DNA from: Apteryx mantelli
Taxonomy: Eukaryota; Chordata; Aves; Apterygiformes; Apterygidae
Direction of reading: 5' to 3'
NCBI RefSeq assembly: GCF_036417845.1
Contig: NC_089978.1
Coordinates: 36,138,682 to 36,202,681, forward strand
Length of the DNA stretch: 64,000 bases
Shown here piece by piece: positions 49,001 to 61,100 of the stretch; positions within the stretch are counted from its first letter, which is position 1, and every line of letters starts with the position of its first letter. Position numbers and translations under genes: made by a program. The notes under the pieces are model-generated. The model searched no databases and was not told the DNA's origin. It saw only the letters and a program-made list of their open reading frames with translations.

Positions 49001-51700
49001 TTTAAAAATCATTATCCTAGAAATTTTATATGCAAAGAAAATCATGCTGATTACATCAGCAACTATTTTCATTAATGTATGAGAAATATTGGGGAAGAGT
49101 ACCTACTTACCCTTTCTACTTCGTGACATTTTTTCAAGGCATCACCATACTTTCCTAGCCTTTGATAAGCTGCAGCACATTCAGTCTGGAACCACATACA
49201 CTGCATCTCATTTAGGTTTTCCATAGCAGATGTCCCTTCCTGAAATAAGTGTCATTATCACTTTTTGTCATTATAATTTACCAGCTACTCCTTTCTTGGC
49301 TACTAGTTTCAGACTGTTAGAAGGAAACAATCCTTCAACTACTTGGAATATAATATAAAATGGCTGTAATCTCCAAACTACTGAGGGTAATACCTGTGAT
49401 ACTCTATGCTCCTCAAAACACAAAGGAATAGATTTAAATCATTTGATAAATAATTATCTGAACAGCCTAAGAATCTCTCTCTCCCTCTCTATTTAAATTA
49501 ACTCATGCTTATACATGCAGTCCTACTTTTATAATTTGGAGGCAGAAAACAATACTATTTTGGAAAGTCTTCATGATTAGCTAACTTTTTTGTTGTTTTT
49601 CCTTTGTCAGAGAAGTTTCATCCACTAGTCTAAAAATCCACAAATACACTTACTGCTTTGTCCTGTAGTCTCAAGACTTTCTAAATTTGTTTAGAACTAG
49701 TTTGCTAGTCTAAATAAAGTTAGATTTAAACTTGATATTTTATGAGGGGGAGAAAAAAAAAAGAACTATGATCTATTCTTTACAATTTCAGTGTTCGAGA
49801 TCAAGAACAAATAAACTGGGAGCAAAGTAAACATATTATCAAAAATGCTGGCCACAATTCTCAAAACCGTTTTTATACTAGAGGGAAAAAACAGTTCAAC
49901 TCACAACATTTAATTTTTCATATAAATTGTTTAGGATGAGATTTGTCCTAACTTACTGCAGGCACCTATGGTAGGGTTCTGCACTTCTTGCACTGGCAAG
50001 TCAGCCAAGAATACATGTTGAGTTCTAGTAGTCAAATTTTCAAGGGTTCCTACACATAACTAGAAAGCTCAGATTCACTTTCAAATGTTTCCTCACTTGA
50101 AATTAAGAAGAATTAAGGAGTCTAATTTATGCATGTGCACCAGGAAATCCCACAAACTAGCTGTCTTCATATTTAGTTACATAAATGTTATGGAAACCTG
50201 GCCTATCTAAATTTTGTTCAAAGTCAAAAAGATTATAGAATTCAAAGTGCTTACCCTGCCTTCTAAGAACGGGATTTTCTTTATAAAATTTTATTCTGTA
50301 GCACTAAAGAATGAAATGTTCAAGTCCCAATTATACGTATGTTGAAGTTAAATCATAATATATATTGTAGCTTGCACATTCCTGTACGGTTAGCTCAGAT
50401 TGTATTACCGGAAAACAGCAGCTTTTGCAAACAAAATATCCATCAGATACATTTCCAGAGAGGTACTTACAATTATGGCACTGCAAAAATTTCTGGAAAA
50501 GTATTTTTGAACAACCATTTGTTCAACATTTACTGGGTCTCTACATACAGTTATTTACTACTAAATGTAAGTTATGACAAGTATACCTTAGCAATGGACA
50601 CTTTTTAAAAAGATAAATTTAGCAGAGTGAAAAATACAGTGTCAGAGGCAAACAAAAACTTTCTCTTCATTAAAGCAATCTACCTTACCCTAGTGAATTT
50701 AGAACACATCTCTTCTGCATCTTTCACCATATTTGCCCGCAGCATATATTTTGCACATTTAGAATTGATAAATCTGTCTGCAGTATCCAAAGACTGTGCT
50801 TCATCCATCCATTTGGCAGCTTCCTTGAGATTACCTACATGCTGTTTGAGAGAAAGTGAATAGTTAACTTTCAGTATAAACCTGATTTTGACTAACTCCT
50901 GAAATCTAGTTACTGGTATTTCTCCCCTAAAAAATAGCAAAAATGCTGTATTATTACTTCTCTCTCCTCCCCGTCACCTCCCAGGGATTTTTTCAAAATA
51001 ACAATTTGCTACAAGTTGTGACTTGCTCTGCAAAATCTAACAAAACAAAAGGGTTTTCATCTTCATACTGACAGAACAGTGCAGAAAAAGAAACCCACGC
51101 CAAAACTAATGCCCACAATCATCACAAATTGAAATACTATCCACACATTCACACTAATTTAATAGGGGCCCTTTTTTTTTTTTAATTATTTACTCCAAGT
51201 GTCTAAATTAGCTTTTTACCTTGTAAATTTTTGCTTTTAAATAGAACAGTTCTATTAATGTTGGAGTGCTTGCAATTGCAGCATTAATGTAATCCAAGGC
51301 CAAAGAACACTGGCCAAGTTTGTCAAAGTGCTGTGCCAGGAAATACCGAACCCAAAGTAGTGTCGTTGGGGGCTCTTTTTCTCCATTTTCTGCAACAAAA
51401 CAGACAAAATTACAGTAACCTGTAAGGTTGAAGCCTTCATTTGAAAAATATACACAAAAAAAGCATGGAAAATTTAGCAAATATTTGCTATAATGTATTC
51501 ATTTACTGAAAGTTGCAATGACTACTTTCTTGCAAAAAGTAGCAGCACTCCAACAATTACTGATAACTGCTATATAAACAGTATTAGTAACCACAGTGTA
51601 AATTAACATAAGTCTATAGAAACTTACCACAAGGACTAAAAAGGTCACAAATTTTCAAAGAGGCTTCATAACCAGTAACAAGGTCTTGGATTGTGGAAAC
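39829..51700 (-). CDS. NAA16: NAA16, NatA auxiliary subunit (3' part, 11 exons, 527 aa)
   Basis: NAA16 is the paralogue of NAA15. It is a cytoplasmic TPR scaffold that binds the catalytic subunit NAA10 and docks the NatA N-terminal acetyltransferase on ribosomes, acetylating nascent chains after Met removal. Eleven coding exons are visible: 51628-51700, 51220-51389, 50689-50841, 49111-49239, 48348-48561, 45971-46164, 45120-45228, 44480-44578, 43245-43388, 40305-40402, 39829-40029. All have AG/GT borders and all phases agree, giving 1584 bp including TGA. With the family length of about 864, the first visible residue is about 338. Seen: TPR-type helices ([40 protein letters not shown]), [20 protein letters not shown], a Lys/Arg/Glu coiled linker ([20 protein letters not shown] to DEEEEE) with NLS-like basic runs, and the C-terminal helical region ending VLSNEI. 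The 5' exons lie beyond the right edge. NAA16 rather than NAA15 is chosen for its C-terminus and for the adjacent RGCC gene. No frameshift or in-frame stop was seen. Confidence 0.93.
40305..40402 (-). CDS. NAA16: NAA16 exon (residues ~766-798)
   Basis: 98 bp, acceptor TCTTGTGATAG, donor GTAAAA. It encodes (G)[19 protein letters not shown] then [13 protein letters not shown]. Confidence 0.95.
40477..40523. repeat. Tandem duplication, 20-bp period
   Basis: TGAAAAATTATAAATCAA occurs twice 20 bases apart, with a third partial copy (AATTATAAA). Confidence 0.8.
41141..41206. repeat. (AAT)n-rich simple repeat
   Basis: Imperfect AAT/AATA/AATG units over about 65 bases, ending TGATAAATAACTTATTTAAC. 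Confidence 0.8.
43245..43388 (-). CDS. NAA16: NAA16 exon (residues ~718-766)
   Basis: 144 bp, acceptor CCCCGTCTAG, donor GTTTGT. It encodes (V)[39 protein letters not shown] and TSIQHQLS, then one base of Gly. Confidence 0.94.
43389..44479 (-). other. NAA16 intron, 1.1 kb
   Basis: AT-rich. It contains a second CTCF-like motif (44247-44260, minus, CCACCAGGTGGACC, 12 of 14 consensus positions). No coding sequence or known repeat was recognised. Confidence 0.55.
44480..44578 (-). CDS. NAA16: NAA16 exon (residues ~685-718)
   Basis: 99 bp, acceptor TTCCCACAG, donor GTATGT. It encodes (G)[19 protein letters not shown] and [13 protein letters not shown], then one base of Val. Confidence 0.95.
44579..45970 (-). 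other. Two short NAA16 introns flanking exon 45120-45228
   Basis: Introns 44579-45119 (541 bp, with a T15 run at 44803-44817) and 45229-45970 (742 bp). AT-rich with nothing else recognised. The span includes the exon listed separately. Confidence 0.6.
45120..45228 (-). CDS. NAA16: NAA16 exon (residues ~649-685)
   Basis: 109 bp, acceptor TTAAAACAG, donor GTAAAG. It encodes [20 protein letters not shown] and [16 protein letters not shown], then one base of Gly. Confidence 0.95.
45971..46164 (-). CDS. NAA16: NAA16 exon with charged linker (residues ~585-648)
   Basis: 194 bp, acceptor AATCTGTAG, donor GTTAGC (a weaker donor than the others). It encodes [40 protein letters not shown] and [12 protein letters not shown], then [10 protein letters not shown]. 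This highly charged, probably coiled segment contains bipartite NLS-like basic clusters and links the TPR body to the C-terminal region. Confidence 0.95.
46165..48347 (-). other. NAA16 intron, 2.2 kb
   Basis: Mostly AT-rich, with a GC-richer block around 46900-47260 that looks unlike its surroundings and may be an old insertion. No family is recognised and no open frame has a domain. Confidence 0.55.
48348..48561 (-). CDS. NAA16: NAA16 exon (residues ~513-584)
   Basis: 214 bp, acceptor TTCCTTGAAG, donor GTATGT. It encodes [60 protein letters not shown] and [11 protein letters not shown], ending with one base of a Glu codon. Confidence 0.96.
48562..50688 (-). other. NAA16 introns 48562-49110 and 49240-50688
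   Basis: 549 bp and 1449 bp of AT-rich sequence around exon 49111-49239. A 133-codon open frame on the plus strand (48674-49075) is Lys/Asn-rich, as expected from AT-rich DNA read by chance. No repeat family recognised. Confidence 0.6.
49111..49239 (-). CDS. NAA16: NAA16 exon (residues ~470-512)
   Basis: 129 bp, phase 0 at both ends, acceptor TTATTTCAG, donor GTAAGT. It encodes [20 protein letters not shown] and [20 protein letters not shown] then VER. Confidence 0.96.
50689..50841 (-). CDS. NAA16: NAA16 exon (residues ~419-469)
   Basis: 153 bp, phase 0 at both ends, acceptor TCTCAAACAG, donor GTAAGG. It encodes [40 protein letters not shown] and [11 protein letters not shown], typical TPR repeats of the family. 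Confidence 0.96.
51220..51389 (-). CDS. NAA16: NAA16 exon (residues ~362-418)
   Basis: 170 bp, acceptor TTTTGTTGCAG, donor GTAAAA. It encodes [20 protein letters not shown], a linker, and a TPR helix pair including [20 protein letters not shown]. Among the most conserved parts of the NAA15/NAA16 family. Confidence 0.95.
51628..51700 (-). CDS. NAA16: NAA16 exon (residues ~338-362)
   Basis: 73 bp, acceptor ATATGTAG, donor GTAAGT. It encodes [20 protein letters not shown] then FSPC, followed by a G that joins AA of the next exon as Glu. This is the first NAA16 exon present. It begins in phase 0. Confidence 0.9.
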
Positions 51701-54700
51701 CTACATATAAAAAGTATCAACTTAAAAGATTTGCTTTACTATTGCATATACATAAATTAACAAATATATCACTAAAAATATTGGACAAATTTGAGAATCA
51801 ATATTAAAATAGTTACTTTAGAACAATATTTGAGGTATCCTCATATAATTCACCTCACCTTTCACAAGCTATCTTTGATCTCCCATTTTAAATGATAATG
51901 GAAGGGAAACGGGTATCACTATTTTCAGCAATAAGCTGACAAAAATTAATTAAGTGCATTTGATCGTAACTTGTATGTATTTTTGGGGGGAGGAGGGCTG
52001 GGCCCTTTTTTTTTAATATTAGTTTTTAACTGTACAAATTGAAGCAATTTAACAAAGGTGTTTTGGAGAACACTGAGCATGAACTTCTCATAACAATAAC
52101 GAAATAGAAAAGACTTCTGTGGTTTTCTGGCTGGCTGATATGTACTACTACAGAAGAATTTTTTTATGTTGTATTGCTGCCTAGAATACTGGGTGCATCC
52201 TTTTATATTACAAAATAAAAATAAATAAATTTGATTGATTTAAGGCTAATACTTTCTGAAATCAGACCTTGTCAATGATCTCACTTGTTGATCACTGCAA
52301 GATGGAAGACCCAAAATTCAGGCATACAGTTTTAATTTTACGCTGTACAAGTTTGACATTAACAATACAAATGTTAGTATCTGTACATTTCATAACAATG
52401 AACTGTTCCAATTCATCATTTTACATGTGCCTGCCAAGTCTAGCAAGTAACCTGCTTCTCAAGGAAATAAGAACAGAACCAAAAAAGAAAGAAATATAAT
52501 CCATGTATATATATTCAAGATGCTGAAGGGACTTAAAAAAATAGGATCTCACTGTGAGCACAGGGATGGCTACATTCACCAACTAGATTTTTACCAACTA
52601 TAGATTTCACCTAAAACCTCAACAGATAAAAGAAAGATGATCCTAGGTGGAGAAAAAAAAAGTTATTTGAAAGAAAAAATCCATAAATATTGGGGAGAGT
52701 CAGTAAAATTAGAAAAAAAGTAGGATTTCATAAAGCATGCAACACCACTTAAAGATACACTTCTTACAGGAGGGAAAATAAACCTTGTTCTAGAAAATCA
52801 AAGTTTTCAATCTGACGGGTGCTACTTTATTTAATCTAATTCGGCATGATAGGCAAGAAAAGCCAAATGTTTGTTTCAAAGAGAGCAGGGAAGTTGACAC
52901 GCTCAAATCACATGCGACCAGCGTGAATGTCTCAAAAGTGTAATAAAATTTATAAATAGACAGGCTCATTCTGGACAGCTCTGGGCAAATTTCATGAGAA
53001 ATACTAGTTTCTGGTAAAAAAAAAAACCCTCATCAAGTATATAAAAGTATTATTAGACTTCAAATAATTTCATAATGATAAAGGAATGTTAAGAAGTCAT
53101 GAGTAAACAGACAAAGGCAAGTAACTGAATTACATTGCTCTCTGGTCTCACAGATCTGTTTGCTAAAAGAAACCTTAAACATCCTCATAAAATCCTTGAA
53201 AATTTCCTTTTCTAAAATAAATTCAAGTGCTGAAGTAATCATCTCTTCAGATAGCAGGCTTGCAGTATACATGTAGAACAGAAGAGGATGTATTTCCTTG
53301 CTGCTTTTCACTGCAACTTCACAGTACTCCCAGACTTATCCTCTTCTGGCTGCTAATAAACTCAAATTCCTGCTGTGATCAGCCAGCTTTGCTAGACTGA
53401 AAACGAACCATGTGTAAAGGAAAAAAACCCTTCATTTCTTTGAAAAACACAGACAGAAAAGCCTCCCAAACCAAACTGTGAACATTGATACCAATTTTTG
53501 CATGACTGTGAGGACTTTCGGAGTACAGTCTCACAGCTGGACAAAGACCATGCTGCCACCAAAAGAACAGTCCCACCATCCCTGGGCCACACGTGGCTGC
53601 TCCCTGAGCTGGGTCAGGGCTAGTGACTGTTTGCAGGGTTATGACTGATTTACTACCCTGCTCCACCTCCGTGTACAGACACTCACTTGCTTTTTCCAGC
53701 ATAACAAGGGAGTTGGCAATGGGCAGACCTGGGGCAGTGAGGAGGTGAGAAAACCGCTTTTGCTTGTGGAAAGGTCTTCAGCCAGCTTATAGCAACAGTG
53801 AAATCAAACCCTCTAATCCTGATGTGACTGATGATACCAAACTACAGCATGTTTTACAAGATGCTAAGTTCTTCCAAATTCAGAACTCTGCAGTGGTTTT
53901 GGCTTCTACAATCCAAGGAAGTATGCTGAAATTGCCATTCTGAGAAGTAGCTTGAGCAATGTACTTGGAAAATACTGCAAGTATTCAGTGAAAGCAACAA
54001 CTACAAAAAAATGTAAATCAGGTAATTAGATAAAATTAGGTTACTGCAGACATTCTTGATGAAAATAGATGATATTTCTGTTTCCTGTGACTACTCACTC
54101 AGAAATTCATTTTTTTCCTTTTTTTACACTTATGTTGTTTGCTTCAGTCTCTTGCTAGTAAATTAGGAAAATAACTCTAGGGTCACATGCCACTTCAGGG
54201 CACAACAAATACTCCAGAAATACGAACTGTCCTTAGCTACTCCAATTTCTGTGTTCAAATTAACTACAATTTAAGCAGTGAAATCTGTCTCTTGGATTTT
54301 TCATCTCTTATCTGTATTCTAGACTTACCATTGTCATCTTAAAGATATTAAAATTTCAGTATTTCTAAAAAACACTACAGAATTCTTCATGAACATCATT
54401 TAAAATTTTTTAAAAGTCAAATTGAAATATCTGGAAATAATACCATAATACTGGCCATGAGTTAATTTCAAATCGTACTATTCCAGAAAAAAAAAGTTTT
54501 AGTCATTTCATTGCCCTGTATCCTGAAAAAGCTTAAGGTATTACAAAACCGTAACATAAGTCATTAACAAATCTTGGGTTTTGCTATGACAAGAATGGAC
54601 CCAATTCCAAGGCTACCATATACCATAGAGACTAAATGTATGCTACTGGTGGAAACATCTCTTTACTTGCAACATGAAGAAGCCTTCATGTCTTACTCTG

Positions 54701-54701
54701 G

Positions 54702-54734
<33 letters not shown>
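54702..54734 (+). repeat. Poly-A run, 33 bases
   Basis: Thirty-three consecutive A, preceded by TCTTACTCTGG and followed by GAACCACCCCCC. It could be the tail of an unrecognised retrocopy or a simple repeat. The sequence before it matches nothing I recognise. Confidence 0.85.
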
Positions 54735-54738
<4 letters not shown>

Positions 54739-57700
54739 CACCCCCCAAACCTTTTCATAGGTCACTATCTACAGCTTCAATTACATTAGGAAAGAACAAT
54801 GAGCTAAGCAGCATGAAATCTCCCTCATTAGCACAAGCTGGTGAAACACTCATTTTTCCACAGTGTGCGAAATAGTAATGTTTATATATTTCTCCCTCTT
54901 CTGCCTCATATTAAGTTTAAAATTGCATGTGCTCATAAACAGATTCTTGACTGTTGTAATAATCTTTAAAGTTAAGAATGTATCTTACACACTTTGTACT
55001 AGAAGCAAAAACCCCACAAAAGCTGGAATGGTCTTTGGTCTATTCCTTTGCAATTTATTTTCATTGCAAGGATCGTTTCATAACTTTGAGTTGTCTTCAT
55101 CTGAGTAGCTGAGAAATACAAACTGAAACTAGAATAACCATCATACATACACAACTGTGTGTGCATACACATCCACATCTTTTATATGTGTATATATATA
55201 TATTTTTTAATTTGTTTACTGTAAGTAAAAAGAAAAAAATTTACTCAAGCCCCAATTCTGGACTACTTTGTTCTTTGAGCATTATCTTTTACTCATCAGA
55301 GCATCAATACTGCAAAGTATATCATATCCTCTTTTGTAAGGGACAGTATAAGGGGAAATTGTTTTCCTGATAAATGGTTGATGTCTAGAATTCTTTTATC
55401 GTCAATCACAGCTATTATGGTGGCACCTATGGACTAGTCATCAATGGAAAACTGGGCTACATCATACCATATACCAAACGACTCCTGCCACAGAAATCTC
55501 TGATAAGATAGACAAAGAGAGAAAGAGGAATATCACACACACAAAAGAACAAACAACAAGTGGATGGAAAATGGGATGTTAGGACTACAATAGTCTAACT
55601 GCTAGTTCCAAACTTTTTCTTCTTTACTCCAATTCCATATAAGTTGAATGGAATGACAACGAAATAAAAGTAAAGACGAAAGCAATAGGGAAAGTATTTT
55701 AAGAGGAAAACACATGGAACAAGGATGAAGAGAAATATTTAGTGGAAGAAGATGTAGTTGAAGCCAAGAGCCCACCAGCACAGAGCAAAGATTCAAATTT
55801 TTCAAAGAAAAGGATCAGAAACTCTCTGGGTTTATTACTATGAACATTAAATTACTAAATTAATAATATATCCTATTATTACAGTGCTTGGGCAAAATAT
55901 TTTATAATAGACTTTTGTTTCAATGACAACCTTCCAAAGAAGAATACTGTATTTCATTCTTCAATGAAACCACAACTGTAAGAAAAGGAATTGAATATAC
56001 TTCTCAATATCGATAACATAAAGGTTTTGCAGCATACTATATAGTGGCCAGAATTAAGCTACTACATTTAATAGCCTATTTCTTTTTTAAAAAGATTAAG
56101 CTTGTTAATTTATCAGTCACAATCACTAAATTTAAGTATTTTTTCAGTTATTGTAATTGTATGACAATTGTAAATCAGTAAGAAATTATTAGTGTTTCTA
56201 TTGCACAAAGATTAAAAGATACTGTAGCCAGTTCCTGAAGCAATCCGCATATTTAACATTCAGCACAGGTTTGAGCCACTGCCTTCTGGACTCCCGGGGT
56301 ATGATTAGAGTCCTGTCCACACTGTTCTCAAAGGCAAACAACCAGAAAGAAAATTTCAATACTGCTCCTGAGATGTAAAGGTTTCAAGGTGCATCCGTAA
56401 AACTGCCTGAACAACAAAATATGCTACTGACCTGTAGATACAGATACAAAGGTCTTTCTATGTTAAGAAAATTTGTACCTGTTTTAGGTATGCATTAGTG
56501 CAGAATCTTCAGGCAAGTCCCAGAAATATTTTTGATAGACATGCTTCATTTTATAAGAATAAAAATCACTGTTACTATAGGAGAGGACTTTCCAAATGCA
56601 AAGTTCGTGCATATTTGCAGAAATGAGACATGCCTTGAACAAAGCAACAAAGAGGAGACAAAACGGTGTGGAAGAGTAAAAGCAGAGAGTAGACAGGAAC
56701 AAGGTCATTTATATTACTGAAATCTATTTAAATATTTTGCATATTGTTATTTAAGAGAACTGAAATTTGTTACAGAATAACTAGTCACTACTTACAGTTC
56801 TGTACTGTATCAGGTAATTTATATTAAAAAAACCTTTTTTCCACTGTGAACATTACGACTGGTGAAGTACTACACAAAATTTACATATTTTCTGCAATCT
56901 TTGCTTTAAAAATATAGTTAAATGACAACTACATGTATTTGTGTTCCCAGTACAGAAATCTGTATTTTACCTACCCATACAGATCTGCATAGCACTACTG
57001 TTGCTTACCACAGCCAATGAAGCAATTTTCTCTTTTTGTAATTGACGAAGCAAACTTCCCTTGAATCAGATGACTACTTATTTGAAAAAGACGACTCCTG
57101 GAGACCCAAAAATTCCACCTTAATGGGCAGCAGAAATATGTCTCAAAGCTAAATAAATCAATCCCTTTGTTTCCATCTCAAAGTATAATTCAACTTTGAC
57201 AGTAATTCCCACTACCAACATAGTAAAAGCTAGTAGCACTTGAACAAAGCTTTCGGGTTCCCTGAGTAAGAACATTTCTTATCCAGGAAAATGAGGCTGA
57301 GCTGGAGTTTGAGACACCATTTTTTCAGCAGAGCAGAAGAGATGTCGACTAGATTTTTTAAAAACCCTTTGATAATATCTATGTATCTTACTACATAATA
57401 GCTATGTGAAAATTTGAAAAACAGCTGCACTTATCAAAAGATCTAGGAACCATTTGCAACTTGCTTAGTTATAGAGTTCACAAAGGAAAACAACTGTAGT
57501 AGAACTTCAGAAAAGTCATCATGTTCTGGAAAAGATGGATAGATACAGACTGGACAGCAACTTGAATGACAGAAACTATAAAAGTCTTTCAACAGTAGTA
57601 GCGGCAAGGTGTTTGCCCTGGGCCAGAGAAAAACCATGTTGGCATTAACAGATAGAATCCTTGTGACCAAATTATTAGGAATATCTTTCACAAGAGAAAA

Positions 57701-58102
57701 ACAAGTATCTACTGCATACCCTGAAAGAATACTCTAAATTCCTTGGGGGAAATTGATAAAAAGAAAAAAAATTGTCCACAAAAGCACTATGCCAATATTT
57801 GGAGTCTTAAGCTACCCTGACAGGTTACCTAACAGACAAAGGTGCTCAAAGAGGCAAGATCAATGGCCCCTGGAGAACATCTATGAACTTGGTACCAGAG
57901 TTAAAACAGGAAAGATAGAAAGCAGCTGCTGGCTCACATTTCTGGAGAATAGGCCTTTGATAGCAGTCTAATCAGGGCTTGTGCCTGATCTGTGCCACAC
58001 AAATAAAAGCAGTACCAAACCATCCCTTTCTGAGTTGGGATGAAAACAAACTCAGGGCTGGGTTGCCTCTATCACCAGTCTGTGCATGAGACAGTGGTAT
58101 TT

Positions 58103-58123
58103 ACACATACACACACACACACA
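58103..58123. repeat. (CA)n microsatellite
   Basis: ACACAT followed by about eight AC units. Likely polymorphic in length. Confidence 0.85.
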
Positions 58124-61100
58124 ACCAGGCAACACTATAAAGCTGAAAGCTGCAGGAGTTGAACCCTCAAGATAATGAAGGGGAATGATGCAAAGAATTG
58201 GTTTTTGAGCTTCCTCTCAGCATCACGTTAAATGGCAGCTTCCTCAGAAACACTGTAGAGCTAAAAAAAAGCTCTGATACAATAATGGCACAAACAAGAA
58301 CATCCTCCAAAATAGCTATTTCCTGATGGATTTTCTTTCAAAACTCCCTCTGCTCACAGAGGCGTCTTCATAGCCTCCCTTTAAAGGCTTCTGCAATTAC
58401 TTGTGATGGGTAAGACACGGGCATACAGCTTGGCAAGGAACTTGGACCTCACTAAGGTTCCTAGGGGGCATTGCACAGGAGGATCCTGCTCGGAGCCAGT
58501 TAGGCTCTTGCCCAAGATGTAAAACTGCAACCTGGAGTCTCCATCTTCACAAACACGGAGACTTAGATCTGAACCTTCAGTTCTGAAAGATACTTACGAA
58601 TGGAGATTTTTTGAGGTTACAGGGGCACACTTTTGATTATTGTATCACACCTAGTATAGCCTTATCACATAATGGTATTTCATTCCAGGCAAATAAACAT
58701 AACTTTCTAGGTGAAAATACTGAGGGGAAGGAAGTTTCAAATAAAGAAACTGACAATCAACTCAAAAAAAAAACCCTCAAAAATTCAAACTAGAAAAATT
58801 TTTAAAAAAGGCAACTACAAATTAATTAGAAAAAAAGTTTCACTACAGCCTAACAAAAACAAGCAGCAGTTCCATCTAGAGCCAAGAGGTGAGCGGCATG
58901 AATTGAGATGTGCTTTTTACTGAGGCAGAGAACAGAGCATACAAAATGTGAGCCAGCTGGCACATTTGCACTGCACAAAAGGTCCGAGTTTAGCTCATAC
59001 AGTGTATCCATGCAGGAAGGTGCATATGGGCAATCACCTAACGAAGAAATTCCATTTCTTATGGCTTACTACTAAAAAATTAACTAAAAGAATATCTAAG
59101 ATCTCAGCAGTGTTAACTCTTGATATCCTAAACAGTTCATAGAAAAACTAAAAAAGCTCTTTAGCAAGCCTCACTCTGGTAAATTTTTTTTAAGCAACGT
59201 TCCTTCAGCATTTCAAAAATGCCCCATCTAGCTACTTCTAAATACGAGATAATGACATTCCAGGTTTATCAGTGTAAAGAAGAAGACAAGAAGAGGGTAT
59301 ACAAGTATTTGAACACTTCTAATTTTATTCAAGGAAGGGGTATATAAATGCAACAAGTTTCCTTAGTGTCACTTGAAAAGCTTCTGCTCCACAGCTTATT
59401 TTATAACTGATATAGTTTAATGGCACCAGGTAAGGTATGAACCACAGAATAAGCCCATAAAAAGAGACTATTTATATAAATTACTCCCACTGTAAAAGAC
59501 TATTCAGCCTCCTACAGAGACAATTTCCCTAGTTTATATTTTAGCGTATGGCTAACATTTTTGAGTGGAATAAAAATGATAATCAACTAAGAACTATTTT
59601 ACAACCTCATGCTGTGAAAGCAGAAATGGGATAACAAAGAACAAATTGTCCCCTCCTTAATAAAAACCTCCTCAGTTTTCTTATGAATCTTAGACATATA
59701 TAGACTCCAATTTGTCTCTGTGAGAGCAGCATCACTGTTTATTTTGCATAACACACAAAGAAAATGTTGTTTTGACACTAATAGTTCAAATGCAGAAGTA
59801 GCTTCATTTATAAAGCAATCAACTGGCCATGAATACTCACTTCCGCTTCCCTAAGAAAAGCACTGTTAAATGTGTGCTCTCGTACACAGGATAATGGGAC
59901 AAAATCTGTCACTACCTCTAAAACACATATCTAAAGGGAAGTTTCACAATCACTTTACGTTGACCTAAGTGTTAACTGCCAAGAAATGTCAGTGAGTTTT
60001 CAGTCAGATCCATTTCTTGATCTAACCTGCTAAGTAGCTGCACAAAATCCCTCATCATCTTTCAGTGGGGAGCTACTCTCCAGTCAACTTCAAGCGACTG
60101 CAGAAACACCTTCTGTCAGCTTGCAACTTGTCATCTTGGCACAAGCCATGAAAAATTTTTACTATTTACTTTTCTATAACTGTAATCCAATGGTATATCT
60201 TGGTTAGTGACTAACTCCAGCATTCCTCAAATTGTGTTGTCAGGAATTTCACTAGAGAGCTACTAGGACTGTCTAGCCACACAATGCATTAGCTCTGCAA
60301 TACCACATTAAAAACAAAGCAAAACAAAAACCCACCACAAACAGAAGAAAAAAACCCAAACCTGGGAAGTTAAATGTTTCCTTTACTCCTGACCATGTAA
60401 GCAACCAGTCCATGTGTTTCACAAGTGGCAAAGAAAGTAGCCTTCCTAACAATCTGTGCATTTAGAGCTGATATACACCGTACAGAAGTTTGAGAAGACA
60501 TTGTTTTATCATAGAAAGAATGAGATACAAGAGCTTTATTAGTTCTTTATATTTTCTTTTACATTTAGTTTCTTACAACCAAACCCTTCCATTAATGACT
60601 CCTGATCACTTATAAATATACAACACATCCAATACAGAGTCAGATACCTTCAGTATTTTAAATTAATTAAAATCAAGCTAGAGCACCTTTTTTTCCTTAA
60701 ATTAGGTTTGGAGGTGACTTATGTGCATCATTGCCAGGAAACTACATGATGTCTTCCTAAACACTACAGCTGCACAGCAATAAACCTGTGTGTGTAATGT
60801 GCATGCACTTGACCTCATACTATCAAATTTTATTCTGAGCAATCTCTCAAGACAACGCTAAAACTCTCTGCATAAGCAAAGACTACTTTTGCTGTTCACT
60901 GTTGCTGGCACTGGCACAGCTGCTCCTGAAAAACAAGTGCTGCTTTTTTCTGATGTCAATACCACTACTGAAGGTACAGACAATTTGAAATACTTAATTC
61001 CAGGAAAAAAAAAAATCCTCCATTTATCTAAACGACTTTTAGTTTGTAATCCTCATTCAAAACGTAACTTGTAACATGGTGGACTCTATGTATTTTGTAC

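Noticed and set aside
48674-49075. 133-codon plus-strand open frame antisense to NAA16
   Set aside because: Lys/Asn/Ile-rich translation typical of AT-rich non-coding DNA. It lies in an intron antisense to exons on either side.
53379-53702. 107-codon minus-strand open frame in a GC-richer patch of the NAA16 intron
   Set aside because: No similarity to NAA16 or any family I know, and no matching splice sites.
57443-57691. 82-codon minus-strand open frame considered as a transposase or retroviral scrap
   Set aside because: No motif of either class is visible; the sequence looks random.
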